NCBI RefSeq assembly: GCF_002127325.2
Contig: NC_035449.2
Location: forward strand, 146,236,931 to 146,300,930
Length of the DNA stretch: 64,000 nucleotides
Source: Helianthus annuus
Taxonomy: Eukaryota; Streptophyta; Magnoliopsida; Asterales; Asteraceae
Direction of reading: 5' to 3'
Shown here piece after piece: positions 47,994 through 60,988 of the stretch. Every line of letters begins with the position of its first letter. Positions within the stretch are counted from its first letter, which is position 1. The position numbers were made by a program, and so were the translations under genes. The notes under the pieces were generated by a model. It searched no databases. It was not told the DNA's origin and saw only the letters and a list, made by a program, of their open reading frames with translations.

Positions 47994-50900
47994 TGTCACA
48001 CCCCGACCACATTAAAACAACAAACCGTGGCGGAAACGTCGGGGAGTGTTGTAACAGAATCATTGTTTCAAAACACATGGAATATTGAAGTTTTGTTTTA
48101 TTAAACATTAAACGTTTATATCGTCTTGAAATCTAACAAACAAGTTAAACATAGTCTATCATTGTTATTAAGTCACTAAGGCCTCGTCCAGTCCTATATG
48201 AGTGTGCATTCTAGCAATCGACATCAATCAACAATACCTGAAACATATGTGAAAACAGAGTCAGCAAAGAAATGCTGGCGAGTACATAGGTTTTATGAGA
48301 GTGTCGGATTCATGGCTAGTTTATATGTTGCAGTACCTTGTTAGACTACAAGAGTCAAAATACAAACCTTGTTTTGAAAAGTATAGTATTGCAACATAAA
48401 TAACCAACTCAAATCAAATTGGTTATAGTTTGTTATAAAATCTCGTAGCCATGATTCTTAACCCAAAACATTTGTTTTAGTAAAATAATTTGGAAACATC
48501 TCGTAAAAGCTCGTTAATAAAACTTGTGTGGTTTATATCATTTCAAAAACCTCGTTGTGTGACATCGTTTTAAAATCGTTTCCCCAGTGAACTAAATAAT
48601 GACACAAAATGTAGTATGATAAGAGCATTTATATATAAGATGTACCAGCGGCGTATCTACCATGCTTTTATCATGCTACACCTGTCCCATGATTTAATCA
48701 CATCCCAAAACCAATCGTTTAACCAAATCGTTTATCTCGTTTAATTTGTTTCAAATCGTGTAACTCATCCCAAAATCGTTTAACTCGTTTTAATAGTGAA
48801 AATACTTTTGGTCGCCTCGCTAATAACATTCAAACCTTCGTGACTCGCCTATCTCACATTAACAAACCACCAAAGGGTAAGTTAACAATCTCGCATTAAC
48901 TAACCACCAAAGGGTAAGTTAAAAATCATCAGGTTCGGTCGCTACCCACCTAACCCACACATAACCATGGGTGCGGTCTGATAACGGGATTTGTCAGATC
49001 CTATGGTACCATAACTTAATACTGGTCGGTTTGGCCAAAATTAATGAATGTTATTCGTTATGTAATTACAACCAACAAGTCTTGTTCACCTTATCAAAAT
49101 CGTTATTAATTTAATATAAACCATTGTTTAAACATCGAAATCATTTAACACATATGGATCACCCCAAAACAATCGAAAACAGTAAAATAGGGGAACTATG
49201 TACTCACTTGAGATTGTAGGGTATCCTTGATTTTGTGAACTATCGATGCACGGGCAATCAAGGAATCAAGTGGTACCTAGTATCGGATTGCTAGATAAAT
49301 AAATCGACACCTAAATCGGGAGATAGGATAGAATGAGGTTCTATAAATCAAATGAGTAATTAAACTCATGTGGTATGATTTAATAGTCCCATCATTCTGA
49401 TTTGGAAGTCTACCTAAGTGCTTTTGACCCGTTTCGACATATTATGGTAACATAAGCTACCATAAGGCGTCGTTAGCGTATAACTATGTTCGGATGGTAA
49501 TCTATGTGCTATGCCAAGTCTTACATGCCCAATTATCCCTAAACATGTTACTAAATCAGATTACAAGTCAAAAATATGTTCACATAGTCAAATTACGGAT
49601 TTTAGCTTCAAAAGGGCATTTTGGTCATTTCCTATGGGCATACAAGCTAACTAGCAAATGACTAACCGATCCTACGTGATCATAAGGTATAACCTCAGTG
49701 GTTATTCCCTATGGAATTATGATCACTAACTAAGCTTGGTCGGATCCAAAGATCGACCAAACGGGTCGGGTTCGGAAGTATAAGCGGTTGTTTAGACCGC
49801 TTATCTTACGACCCTAAACAAGCACAAACTAATAGTGTCGAGTTAGACATGTCAAAACATGTCTAACCTACTGATTTGGTATCAAAACAAAGTGTTTTGA
49901 TACCCTAAAGTAGTTCCGTTGCAAAATGCGTGCTAAAACGCATTTTGACCGAAACTTTGACTCGACACTACAACTAGATAACGTGGTAATCAGCGGTTAT
50001 AATCACGAAGGATTATAACTATCGTGATTACAATCACGTGTCAAAGTTCAATTGAACTTTGACTTGACCAATTGATGGTCAAAACCGAAAGTCAAACACT
50101 GTTTGACTTTCTGCACTACATAAGGAAAAAGCAACTAAAAGAATGAAAGAAGGCTCACAATAGTCCTTGCTATCTTTTCTACAAAGAAGACAAGTCCCAA
50201 ATGCTTGAGAGAGAGCTCCAAAGCAGATGTGAAGAGAGGAATGAGAAGAATGAGCAAGGAATGAATGAAATGGATGGGCTATTTATACTTGTGGTGATGC
50301 TCTAGGATCATCACAAGTGGTTTGTTTAGCCATTAAGGAATAAATCTCATCCATACAAGTGTTAGGAGCAGGTGCAAAGCCTTGGAGAGGTGGTAACTTG
50401 GTTACCACACAAAGAAATTGCAAGTTTGGCCCCTGAAATTACAAACTGTTGCTGAAAACACACATTCTGCCCAGATGAGGCACTCGCGTAGCGCTAGGGC
50501 ATAGGCCTTAGGGCTCGCGCTACGCTAGCATGTATCAGGTTCAGCAAAGTTTCAAAATTGACAGAAATGGTCCCTGCACGTGTTTAAAGCCTTTTTCGAT
50601 GCGTTTAAACCCCGTTAACCTCATTTCAAGGCTCTAAAATGAAGTTAAAGCATAGGGGACCTGAAATATGCTCGAAAACATCTCGGATGTCAGTTCGTTT
50701 GGTCGTACGATCGCGTTGTTCGGTTAATTACGACGGAAGTCGTAACGAACGCAAAACCGATCCAAATTAAGCGACGAATGGAATTTTTGCATGGCGATCA
50801 CTAAAATAAAAATATTTTAGTGTGTACAAAAATTTTGGATGTCCGGATGTGTCCAGAACGTAAGATACACGCGAAAATGCAAACTTACGCCGTTTTTGAT

Positions 50901-51372
50901 ACTTTTAGTCCCTGTAAGATCATATAAGCATGTTTTCGCACACCGAACCTATCAAAGCTTATTTCTAAGCCATTTTTAGGTTATATATGGTATGTTTAAC
51001 ATATGATCAAGTTCCGGACTGTTCGACACCATACGAATCGGTATAGTTTCGCAGTTTGACACAAATAGTCCCTGCGATCGAATAAACTTGATTTCGGCAT
51101 ACCAAACCATCCAAAACTTATTTCTAAGTTATGTAAAGGTTATTTAAGGTATGTTAAGCCTATGTCACTATTCCGGAGTGTTTGTTGCATTAAACTGGTT
51201 ATATTTACGCATCAGATCGCGTATAACCTTCCAGAAAGCGATTTAGAGCTTGAAATCGAACGAGAATTGATATGTGTAAACGATACACATATTTATACAA
51301 ATTCCAAGTATGAAATACAATATTTCATTGATTTGGTATTTGTTCGATGGTCTTGGAGGCACAGATGTCACA
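47994..51372 (-). repeat. 3' LTR of element H (3,379 bp)
   Basis: TGTCACACC...GATGTCACA on the plus strand. TATAAATAG is on the minus strand at 50287-50279. Short open frames inside (for example 51162-51410) recur in the other LTR and match nothing I know, so they are not called. Confidence 0.95.
50486..50525. other. Inverted repeat upstream of the TATA box, H 3' LTR
   Basis: Arms GCGTAGCGC and GCGCTACGC (9 bp, perfect) with a 22-nt loop, about 200 bases upstream of the TATA box on the minus strand. The copy in the other LTR is 56701-56740. Confidence 0.8.
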
Positions 51373-52870
51373 GTCTCCCCTACTTCAGGAAATTTCGTCC
51401 CGAAATTTAATCAGAGGAAACTTGTGAGAGCTCGAAACATGAAGTCGAAAAGATAAGACAATACTGGTTGGGTTCTTGAACGTCTAGTAACTTTAATAAC
51501 ATTATGCTTGCAATGTAAGAGGGACACTTATATACAAGTATATGAAGTGTCATTGGTGCGTCCACCGTACCTCATTACATCGTTCACATTCCGTCATTGT
51601 TGCCACTATCAGTTCTTACACATGATAAATCTTACTGTGGTTTCTGTGCACTGAATTTCATAATTATGTACGCGTCCATAATTACGTAATTCCTTGCATA
51701 GTCCACACAGTGTATTTGATAATGTGTAGGGAGGAACCAAATGAACGAACCTGTGATGAGCGTGACTAGACCATCATTGAGTCCTTTAGATCAATAAATG
51801 ATCTTTTAAAACAGACTACCTAGAAGTCTTTCCAGCTATATCACATATCATTCTTGACCAGATGTTGAATCAATCTTTAACTAGACCACTCAAGGGGTCT
51901 TTTTCGAAATATGAAATGGCACTTATATAATCCAAGGGTCTTAACTACCACGTAGAAGCCCATTAAGGATTTAAGGTAGTACCTTTGAATATCCTACTAT
52001 GAATCCCTCATATGAAGATATGGAAGATTCTATGAGGATTTCGAAAACAAAATCGAATCACACAAAACACAAAGGAGAACACATAAACACAAAATCACAA
52101 AATCGCATAATTGATGAATTCGACCTTTAATTTGTTATCTTTGGACCCGGGTATTTAAAGTACACTAGGAATCCAATCCGTGGATTTTATTTGGCACTTT
52201 AAATATTTCCAAGAGTCTAACTATGAAGATAGAGAGATCTTGATAGGAATTCGGCTTGTCCTTATTGAATTTTAATGTACGTATTAAGGCGTACAAAGAA
52301 TCCAATCAAAGGTTCCGATTAGAGCGATAATCATCCACAAGGATCTAATTGCAAAGATAATAAGATCTTATATGGATTTCGGAATTCGAATAGCAGGGGA
52401 TGCTTTGAAACCTTGCACTAGACGTGCTTAGGTCGACACACGAGGAAAAATCCTCATGAATTTGAGGTGCTAGCTATGCCAAGGCGACGTATGAAGCAGA
52501 ATTTGGAGGTTGGGTACAAGATTGAAAAAGTAATACCCTTAGTTATCTGACCAAGGATTTAAAGTGATTACTCCAAATGTCACTTGTATTCGGTACTTCG
52601 TTTCTTGAAACGAGTACTTAGAATTTTTGAGGAAATCATGAGCGATCACATGAATGGAAGAACTACAAGAGTAGTTTATAAAGAACATAGTTCTTTGGTG
52701 TAGGTATTATAGGGGTATGCCATACACAAATGTAACTACACTTGTATATCAGAATTGTGAACAACGGTTTATTTATAAACCAAACACGTTGTTTTAGAGT
52801 TCAACAAAAGAAACAAAAGCATAAGTTTCCAATTATTTCAAGCAGCAGCTTCTTCTAATCAGCCCAATGC
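51373..52870 (-). other. Non-coding internal region of element H, gag end to 3' LTR
   Basis: No coding frame. Next to the LTR the minus strand has the purine-rich CCTGAAGTAGGGGAGAC (51389-51373), the likely polypurine tract, shared with G (59510-59494). The rest resembles nothing that I recognise. Confidence 0.7.
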
Positions 52871-53575
52871 TCATCCGTGGGTCAGATTTGCATTGACAAA
52901 CTTTGGGTATTCGTCCCTGAAATGACTCGTCTCGTCATAGAAGTAGCAAGTTCTAGGAGGAGAACGAGCTTGTGCTAGATTTGCTTGAAGTTGAATAGGG
53001 TTCTGAATAGTTTGGTTTAATGTAGCAACTGAACGACAGTCTCTTGCCAAATGACCAACAAGTCCACACTTGAAGCATATTTGGCATTTGACACTAGCAT
53101 GGTGATGGAGGTTACACTGATGGCACAAAGGGGCTGTTCCTTTGTATGGTGCTCGTGTAACAGTAGGACCTGCAACAGCTTTGTTTTGGATGACAAAACG
53201 GCAAATGTTAACCAAATGTCCCCATCGCCCACAGTGGGTACATTTGAAACAAGGTTCTTGATTCGGATGATGGCTATTGCATTGATTGCAGAAAGGAGCA
53301 GTTCCCAAGTACCGCTTCTTGGCTGGTGGTGCTGCCACCTGACCAGGTCCTGCTTGATTTGGTGCAACGGCTGGAGGATTCTTTAAGGTCTTACGCTTCT
53401 TTGACCTTTTTGAAGGCTTGGCTTTTGCTTCCTTTGATGCTTCTCGGGTGGTTTCATCCTGGAGACGGGACATGGCAATAGCTAATTCAGCAGTCTTCAA
53501 GATTACTTCGCCTACTCGTTGGGCAACTTTAGTAGCCTGTTCGGACATCTGAGCGTCGTTGCGATGAACTGACAT
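52871..53575 (-). CDS. Nucleocapsid-like protein of element H (Gag without capsid)
   Basis: An intact 234-residue frame from ATG 53575. Residues 1-50 are a helical, Ala/Glu-rich segment unlike the start of G Gag. Residues about 50-65 are a basic SKRSKKRK cluster also found in G Gag before its zinc fingers. Then follow two modules, each a CX2CNXHH...C motif plus a CCHC knuckle (CTHCGRWGHLVNIC and CFKCGLVGHLARDC). A third, degenerate knuckle (CYFYDETSHF) has lost its second Cys. G has only one such double module. The capsid domain of G Gag (about 200 residues) is absent. It probably binds RNA and may use capsids from a relative; that is inference. Confidence 0.8.
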   Translation of the reverse strand: MSVHRNDAQMSEQATKVAQRVGEVILKTAELAIAMSRLQDETTREASKEAKAKPSKRSKKRKTLKNPPAVAPNQAGPGQVAAPPAKKRYLGTAPFCNQCNSHHPNQEPCFKCTHCGRWGHLVNICRFVIQNKAVAGPTVTRAPYKGTAPLCHQCNLHHHASVKCQICFKCGLVGHLARDCRSVATLNQTIQNPIQLQANLAQARSPPRTCYFYDETSHFRDEYPKFVNANLTHG

Positions 53576-54208
53576 TTTGAAGGAAGGAAAGACAAAGGGG
53601 GAAATGAATGAAAGGCTACCGGGTAATCAAAATAGAATGGCAATGCATAGAAATTGCGATCATTTGTTTGTTACCTAAGGCAAACAAATGAGACGGTGAC
53701 TAATCAAAGTAAATGGGTCATATTAATGTATCACTGAAGACATGCTCGCCTATAAGTGAACACTCACCCCAAGAGTTCCCAGGTAAGAGTGACTGGTCCG
53801 ATAATGCGGATTTGTACGAACACTCTAGCCTTAGACAGAAAACTCAGGGTACAGGCATTCACTCTTCCAGTTTGCATGTGTTCACATTATTTAAACCCAA
53901 ACTTTGACGAGATTTTGAAAACTCAAAAGGCATAAAGCCAAAGATGAATCAAACCGGAAGGGTTCAAAACCGTATAACAGAGGGTTCAAAACCTAGTAAT
54001 CAATCATCCTAGAACAGATGATTAATTTTCGAAGCGGATTCAAAAGTTATGTTCTTATTGTGGTTGTCACTTAAGGATAAGTGACGGTATTGTTTTATGA
54101 CTAAACGCAAGTAAACTCGCGTTAGGGTCCTAGGAAGGTTATAGACTAGGTCAAAGCATTACTAATAACCTAATTCCCTATAACCATGAGCTCTGATACC
54201 AACTTTTC
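53576..54208 (-). other. Leader of element H with tRNA-Met primer site
   Basis: Non-coding. The primer site on the minus strand is TGGTATCAGAGC at 54201-54190, seven bases from the LTR. The sequence is closely similar to the leader of G1. Confidence 0.88.
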
Positions 54209-57200
54209 TGTCACACCCCGACCACGTTAAAACAACAAACCGTGGCGGAAACGTCGGGGAGTGTTGTAACAGAATCATTGTTTCAAAACACATGGAATAT
54301 TGAAGTTTTGTTTTATTAAACATTAAACGTTTATATCGTCTTGAAATCTAACAAACAAGTTAAACATAGTCTATCATTGTTATTAAATCACTAAGGCCTC
54401 GTCCAGTCCTATATGAGTGTGCATTCTAGCAATCGACATCAATCAACAATACCTGAAACATATGTGAAAACAAAGTCAGCAAAGAAATGCTGGCGAGTAC
54501 ATAGGTTTTATGAGAGTGTCGGATTCATGGCTAGTTTATATGTTGCAGTACCTTGTTAGACTACAAGAGTCAAAATACAAACCTTGTTTTGAAAAGTATA
54601 GTATTGCAACATAAATAACCAACTCAAATCAAATTGGTTATAGTTTGTTATAAAATCTCGTAGCCATGATTCTTAACCCAAAACATTTGTTTTAGTAAAA
54701 TAATTTGGAAACATCTCGTAAAAGCTCGTTAATAAAACTCGTGTGGTTTATATCATTTCAAAAACCTCGTTGTGTGACATCGTTTTAAAATCGTTTCCCC
54801 AGTGAACTAAATAATGACACAAAATGTAGTATGATAAGAGCATTTATATATAAGATGTACCAGCGGCGTATCTACCATGCTTTTATCATGCTACACCTGT
54901 CCCATGATTTAATCACATCCCAAAACCAATCGTTTAACCAAATCGTTTATCTCGTTTAATTTGTTTCAAATCGTGTAACTCATCCCAAAATCGTTTAACT
55001 CGTTTTAATAGTGAAAATACTTTTGGTCGCCTCGCTAATAACATTCAAACCTTCGTGACTCGCCTATCTCGCATTAACAAACCACCAAAGGGTAAGTTAA
55101 CAATCTCGCATTAACTAACCACCAAAGGGTAAGTTAAAAATCATCAGGTTCGGTCGCTACCCACCTAACCCACACATAACCATGGGTGCGGTCTGATAAC
55201 GGGATTTGTCAGATCCTATGGTACCATAACTTAATACTGGTCGATTTGGCCAAAATTAATGAATGTTATTCGTTATGTAATTACAACCAACAAGTCTTGT
55301 TCACCTTATCAAAATCGTTATTAATTTAATATAAACCATTGTTTAAACATCGAAATCATTTAACACATATGGATCACCCCAAAACAATCGAAAACAGTAA
55401 AATAGGGGAACTATGTACTCACTTGAGATTGTAGGGTATCCTTGATTTTGTGAACTATCGATGCACGGGCAATCAAGGAATCAAGTGGTACCTAGTATCG
55501 GATTGCTAGATAAATAAATCGACACCTAAATCGGGAGATAGGATAGAATGAGGTTCTATAAATCAAATGAGTAATTAAACTCATGTGGTATGATTTAATA
55601 GTCCCATCATTCTGATTTGGAAGTCTACCTAAGTGCTTTTGACCCGTTTCGACATATTATGGTAACATAAGCTACCATAAGGCGTCGTTAGCGTATAACT
55701 ATGTTCGGATGGTAATCTATGTGCTATGCCAAGTCTTACATGCCCAATTATCCCTAAACATGTTACTAAATCAGATTACAAGTCAAAAATATGTTCACAT
55801 AGTCAAATTACGGATTTTAGCTTCAAAAGGGCATTTTGGTCATTTCCTATGGGCATACAAGCTAACTAGCAAATGACTAACCGATCCTACGTGATCATAA
55901 GGTATAACCTCAGTGGTTATTCCCTATGGAATTATGATCACTAACTAAGCTTGGTCGGATCCAAAGATCGACCAAACGGGTCGGGTTCGGAAGTATAAGC
56001 GGTTGTTTAGACCGCTTATCTTACGACCCTAAACAAGCACAAACTAATAGTGTCGAGTTAGACATGTCAAAACATGTCTAACCTACTGATTTGGTATCAA
56101 AACAAAGTGTTTTGATACCCTAAAGTAGTTCCGTTGCAAAATGCGTGCTAAAACGCATTTTGACCGAAACTTTGACTCGACACTACAACTAGATAACGTG
56201 GTAATCAGCGGTTATAATCACGAAGGATTATAACTATCGTGATTACAATCACGTGTCAAAGTTCAATTGAACTTTGACTTGACCAATTGATGGTCAAAAC
56301 CGAAAGTCAAACACTGTTTGACTTTCTGCACTACATAAGGAAAAAGCAACTAAAAGAATGAAAGAAGGCTCACAATAGTCCTTGCTATCTTTTCTACAAA
56401 GAAGACAAGTCCCAAATGCTTGAGAGAGAGCTCCAAAGCAGATGTGAAGAGAGGAATGAGAAGAATGAGCAAGGAATGAATGAAATGGATGGGCTATTTA
56501 TACTTGTGGTGATGCTCTAGGATCATCACAAGTGGTTTGTTTAGCCATTAAGGAATAAATCTCATCCATACAAGTGTTAGGAGCAGGTGCAAAGCCTTGG
56601 AGAGGTGGTAACTTGGTTACCACACAAAGAAATTGCAAGTTTGGCCCCTGAAATTACAAACTGTTGCTGAAAACACACATTCTGCCCAGATGAGGCACTC
56701 GCGTAGCGCTAGGGCATAGGCCTTAGGGCTCGCGCTACGCTAGCATGTATCAGGTTCAGCAAAGTTTCAAAATTGACAGAAATGGTCCCTGCACGTGTTT
56801 AAAGCCTTTTTCGATGCGTTTAAACCCCGTTAACCTCATTTCAAGGCTCTAAAATCAAGTTAAAGCATAGGGGACCTGAAATATGCTCGAAAACATCTCG
56901 GATGTCAGTTCGTTTGGTCGTACGATCGCGTTGTTCGGTTAATTACGACGGAAGTCGTAACGAACGCAAAACCGATCCAAATTAAGCGACGAATGGAATT
57001 TTTGCATAGCGATCACTAAAATAAAAATATTTTAGTGTGTACAAAAATTTTGGATGTCCGGATGTGTCCAGAACGTAAGATACACGCGAAAATGCAAACT
57101 TACGCCGTTTTTGATACTTTTAGTCCCTGTAAGATCATATAAGCATGTTTTCGCACACCGAACCTATCAAAGCTTATTTCTAAGCCATTTTTAGGTTATA

Positions 57201-57587
57201 TATTGTATGTTTAACTTATGATCAAGTTCCGGACTGTTCAACACCATACGAATCGGTATAGTTTCGCAGTTTGACACAAATAGTCCCTGCGATCGAATAA
57301 ACTTGATTTCGGCATACCAAACCATCCAAAACTTATTTCTAAGTTATGTAAAGGTTATTTAAGGTATGTTAAGCCTATGTCACTATTCCGGAGTGTTTGT
57401 TGCATTAAACTGGTTATATTTACGCATCAGATCGCGTATAACCTTCCAGAAAGCGATTTAGAGCTTGAAATCGAACGAGAATTGATATGTGTAAACGATA
57501 CACATATTTATACAAATTCCAAGTATGAAATACAATATTTCATTGATTTGGTATTTGTTTGATGGTCTTGGAGGCACAGATGTCACA
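54209..57587 (-). repeat. 5' LTR of element H (3,379 bp)
   Basis: Same length as the 3' LTR, with about a dozen substitutions and no indels that I can see. TATAAATAG is on the minus strand at 56502-56494. Confidence 0.95.
56701..56740. other. Inverted repeat upstream of the TATA box, H 5' LTR
   Basis: The same 9-bp arms as at 50486-50525, in the LTR that should drive the genomic RNA. Confidence 0.8.
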
Positions 57588-58420
57588 TCACGGGATATCA
57601 AACGGCACCTAATAGGTAGCTATGTTAATATATCAGACCAAATCGGAAGGATCGGATAGTATGCGGGTTCGTAAACCAAACGAGTATGGAGGCTCGTGAA
57701 ATATGGTGTAACAAAGCCTACATACTAAAATGAAACTTAACCTAAGTGCTTACGGCCCATCACGACCCGTTTAGGTAGCTTATGCTACCCTAACGCGTCG
57801 TTCGCGTAGAACGCGTTCGGAACGCCTAACATCGTGACCACAAGGTATAACCTCGGAAGGTTATAGCTATGGTCACCTAATGTGTTTGGTCGGATCCTAA
57901 TGATCGACCAAATGGGTCGGGTTCGAAAGTATAAGCGATGGTTTAGATCGCTTACCTTACGACCCTATATAAGCACTAAACTAAAAGTGACGAGCTAAGC
58001 ATGTTAGAACATGCTTAACTAAGATTAGAAAACAAATTTGGCATCAAAACAAACGGCTTTGATGCTCACGAGTAGTTTGGTTACAAAATATGCAAGAATG
58101 CACATTTTGGCCGAAACTACGACTCGTCACTGAGCCTAGATAACGTGGTAATCAGTAGGTATAGTCACTACGGACTATAACCATCGTGATCATACTCACG
58201 TTATGAAGTTCCATGAACTTCGGGTTGACCATAGGCTGGTCAATGCAGAAATTCAACAAAACGTTGACTTTCGGACTCGAGAAGCGAATAAAAGAACGAA
58301 AGAAGACTTATGGAGTGTCCCCGAATGCTAATCTAGATCAAAGAGCTCAGGTATGAAGCAATGGCATCAACTTAGAGCATTTTGATCAGATTGTGTGAGT
58401 TTTTAGCAACAAGGGGGGGG

Positions 58421-58428
58421 TATTTATA
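58421..58428 (-). promoter_or_regulatory. TATA box of the G LTR
   Basis: The minus strand reads TATAAATA, just upstream of a C-run. The H LTRs have TATAAATAG at the equivalent place. Confidence 0.6.
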
Positions 58429-58613
58429 GGAAAAGTAGAGCCGTTAGGATCGTTTCTTGATTTTCGTGCCACGATCCTAAGCGTCCACTTGTCAAAATGT
58501 TGTGGTTACTGAAAATGGCCCTTGGCTCTTGATTGGGTGAAAGGGCATTGCCCCTTGAACGAACGAAAGGCCAACTGCAAGTGGATTCAATGAATCTGTT
58601 GTACTGGGGACTA

Positions 58614-58651
58614 CTTACGGACCGTATGGGTTTTGGCTTACGGTCCGTAAG
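58614..58651. other. Perfect 13-bp inverted repeat upstream of the G LTR TATA box
   Basis: Arms CTTACGGACCGTA and TACGGTCCGTAAG with a 12-nt loop, about 190 bases upstream of the TATA box on the minus strand. Confidence 0.8.
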
Positions 58652-59493
58652 CCCTTAGTTTGGTAGATTTACAGTTTTGGTCCCTGCAGCTCCAAAACTT
58701 GGTATTTGATGCATTTTTGACACGTTTAAGCCCCGTTAACCCTATTTCAAAGCTCTAAAATGATGTTAAAGTATAGGGAACTTAAAATGTGCTAAAAAAT
58801 ATCCCGGATGTCGGTTCGTTTGGCCGTACGGTCGCGATGTTCGGTTAATTACGACGGAATGCGCATAAGCGCGAAAGACGATCCAAATTGTGCGACGAAT
58901 GGATTTTTCTCATGCCAAACACTAAGGCATAATATAAGGATTCTTACATAAATTTTTGGATGTCCGGATGTATTCAGAACGTAAGTCATGCGCGAAAGTG
59001 CAAACTTGTGCACTTTTTGACACTTTTAGCCCCTGAATGATCCAAAAGTTTGTTTTAGCATACCAAACCCCTCAAAGCCTATTTCTAAGCTATGTAAAGG
59101 ATATTTATGGTATGTTTAACTTATGGACATGTTCCGGAATGCTCGTTATAGTTCGAATTGGCATACTTTCGTAGTTTGTCAAGTTTAGTCCCTGTAAGCG
59201 AATTAACTTGTTTTTGCCATACCAAAGCCTTCAAAACTTATTTCTAAGTTATGTAAAGGTTATTTAAGGTATGCTGAGTATATGTTGATGTTCCGGAGTA
59301 TTTGTCGCATTAAACTGAGCACGTTTAAGCACCAGTTAGCATATAACTCTCTAGAAAGCGATGTAGAGTTTGAAATTGAACAAAAGTCAAAACATGAAAA
59401 ATGTAAAACACAACCAAACAAACATTGGGATAAAATAACATTGTTTTATTGATAACTGAACTGTTCACAATGATTACAAGCACAAATGTTACA

Positions 59494-59510
59494 GTCTCCC
59501 CTACTTGTGG
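59494..59510 (-). other. Polypurine tract of element G
   Basis: The minus strand reads CCACAAGTAGGGGAGAC directly before the LTR. The same tract occurs in H at 51389-51373. Confidence 0.7.
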
Positions 59511-59527
59511 AAATTTCGTCCCGAAAT

Positions 59528-60988
59528 TTATTTAGAGGAAACTCGTGGAAACAGATGCGGATATTTCGCCTTCATTTGATCTTCACGTTCCCAAGTAAAC
59601 CCGGGTCCACGTTTGGATTCCCAACGAACCTTGACCAAACGAATGCGCTTGCGTTTAAGCCACTTGACTTCACGTTCCATGATTTCTACCGGTTTCTCAA
59701 CAAATTTCAGTGTTTTATCAACACGAATTTCGTCAAGCGGTATGTGGAGGTTTTCATCAGCTAAACACCTCTTGAGATTGGACACGTGGAAGGTTGGATG
59801 AACATTTCCAAGTTCAGGAGGTAACTCAAGTCTGTAGGCTACCTTACCGATTCTTTCGACGATCTTGAATGGTCCAACGTATCTAGGTGCAAGTTTTCCT
59901 TTCTTTCCAAATCTGATCACACCTTTCCAAGGTGAGACCTTAAGTAATACACGATCACCGACTTGAAAATCCAAGGGCTTGCGTTTTAGGTCCGTGTAAC
60001 TCTTTTGACGGCTTCTAGCTGTCTGAAGGTTATCACGAACTTTCTTTACCTTATCTGTTGTCTCCAAAATGAGGGCAGGTCCAGTAAGTTGAGCCTCGCC
60101 AATCTCATTCCAGCAGACTGGTGAACGACATTTTCGACCATAGAGAGCCTCGAAAGGAGCCATGTAGATGCTGGAGTGATAACTGTTGTTGTAGGAGAAT
60201 TCAATCAATGGAAGGTGTGAATTCCAACTACCACCAAAATCGATCACACAAGCTCTAAGCATATCCTCCAGTGTCTGGATTGTTCTTTCAGATTGACCAT
60301 CCGTTTGCGGATGATAAGCTGTGCTCAGATTAAGTTGGGACCCCATGGCAGATTGCATGGTTCTCCAAAAATGAGAAGTGAAACGAGCATCTCTGTCAGA
60401 AATGATGTTCAAAGGAACACCATGTCGAGCTACAATTTCATCCACGTATATTTGAGCAAGTTTGTCAGCCGAAAAATCCTCACGGCTTGGCAAGAAATGC
60501 GCTGACTTTGTATGACGATCAACGACTACCCAGATGGCATCGTGACCTTTCTTTGTGCGCGGGAGTTTGGTAATGAGATCCATAGTAATGTTTTCCCATT
60601 TCCAAACTGGGATCTCTGGTTGCTCCAATAATCCGGAAGGACGCTGATGTTCAGCCTTAACCTTAAGACAAGTAAGGCATTTGGATACGTATAAGGCAAT
60701 GTCTTTCTTCATACCAGGCCACCAATACTGAATACGAAGATCCTTATACATCTTATCTGAGCCAGGATGAATAGAATAACGAGACTTATGGGCTTCATCC
60801 ATAAGCAAGGTACGAAGATCATCTTGGCTTGGGACCCACAAACGGTCCATGAAGTAATATGATCCATTGTCCTTCAGTTCAAGAGCAGGTGTTATGTGAT
60901 AAGGAAATTCCTTATCCATCAAACCTTTGTTGAGCCTGAGAAATACGGGCTTGGATATCGGTTTGAATAACAGATTGGACACGAACAC
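59528..60988 (-). pseudogene. pol: Integrase and chromodomain part of G2 pol (frameshifted from the rest)
   Basis: Read in another frame than the upstream gag-RT part. The two frames overlap at 60912-60988, where about one base seems lost, so it is not separately translated in an active element. It has an HHCC finger ([12 protein letters not shown] ... CLTCLK) and an integrase core with D (MDLITKLP), D (SDRDARF) and E (DGQSE) in D-35-E spacing. The C-terminal end (about residues 425-480) is a chromodomain-like module ([16 protein letters not shown]), which in chromoviruses directs integration. It ends 35 bases from the LTR-side polypurine tract. Confidence 0.9.

Larger units (their letters stand above)
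47994..57587 (-). mobile_element. Element H: non-autonomous chromovirus-like element with 3,379-bp LTRs
   Basis: Two LTRs (47994-51372 and 54209-57587) of equal length flank 2.8 kb. There is a perfect 5-bp target duplication TCACG (47989-47993 and 57588-57592), a tRNA-Met primer site and a polypurine tract. The only coding frame is a 234-residue nucleocapsid-like protein. The LTRs differ at about a dozen sites by eye (about 0.4%). With an assumed plant rate of 1.3e-8 per site per year this is roughly 0.1-0.2 million years. It is inserted in the G LTR. Confidence 0.93.
46303..59493 (-). repeat. LTR of element G (about 3.6 kb without its insertion), split by H
   Basis: The left part is 46303-47993 and the right part 57593-59493. 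It starts TGTCACACCCC and ends AAATGTTACA on the plus strand. On the minus strand a TATAAATA box lies at 58428-58421. It serves as 3' LTR of G2 and 5' LTR of G1. Confidence 0.88.

Noticed and set aside
51162..51410. Small frame repeated at 57377-57562
   Set aside because: It lies in both H LTRs, so identity between the copies only reflects LTR duplication. It crosses the LTR boundary in one copy and resembles no protein I know.
46303..59493. Two independent G insertions side by side
   Set aside because: There is only one LTR between the internal regions and no target duplication, which favours recombination between copies.
60912..60988. Programmed frameshift between RNase H and integrase in G2
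   Set aside because: Pol of this lineage is normally a single frame, and no slippery heptamer or downstream structure is evident. A one-base loss is more likely.
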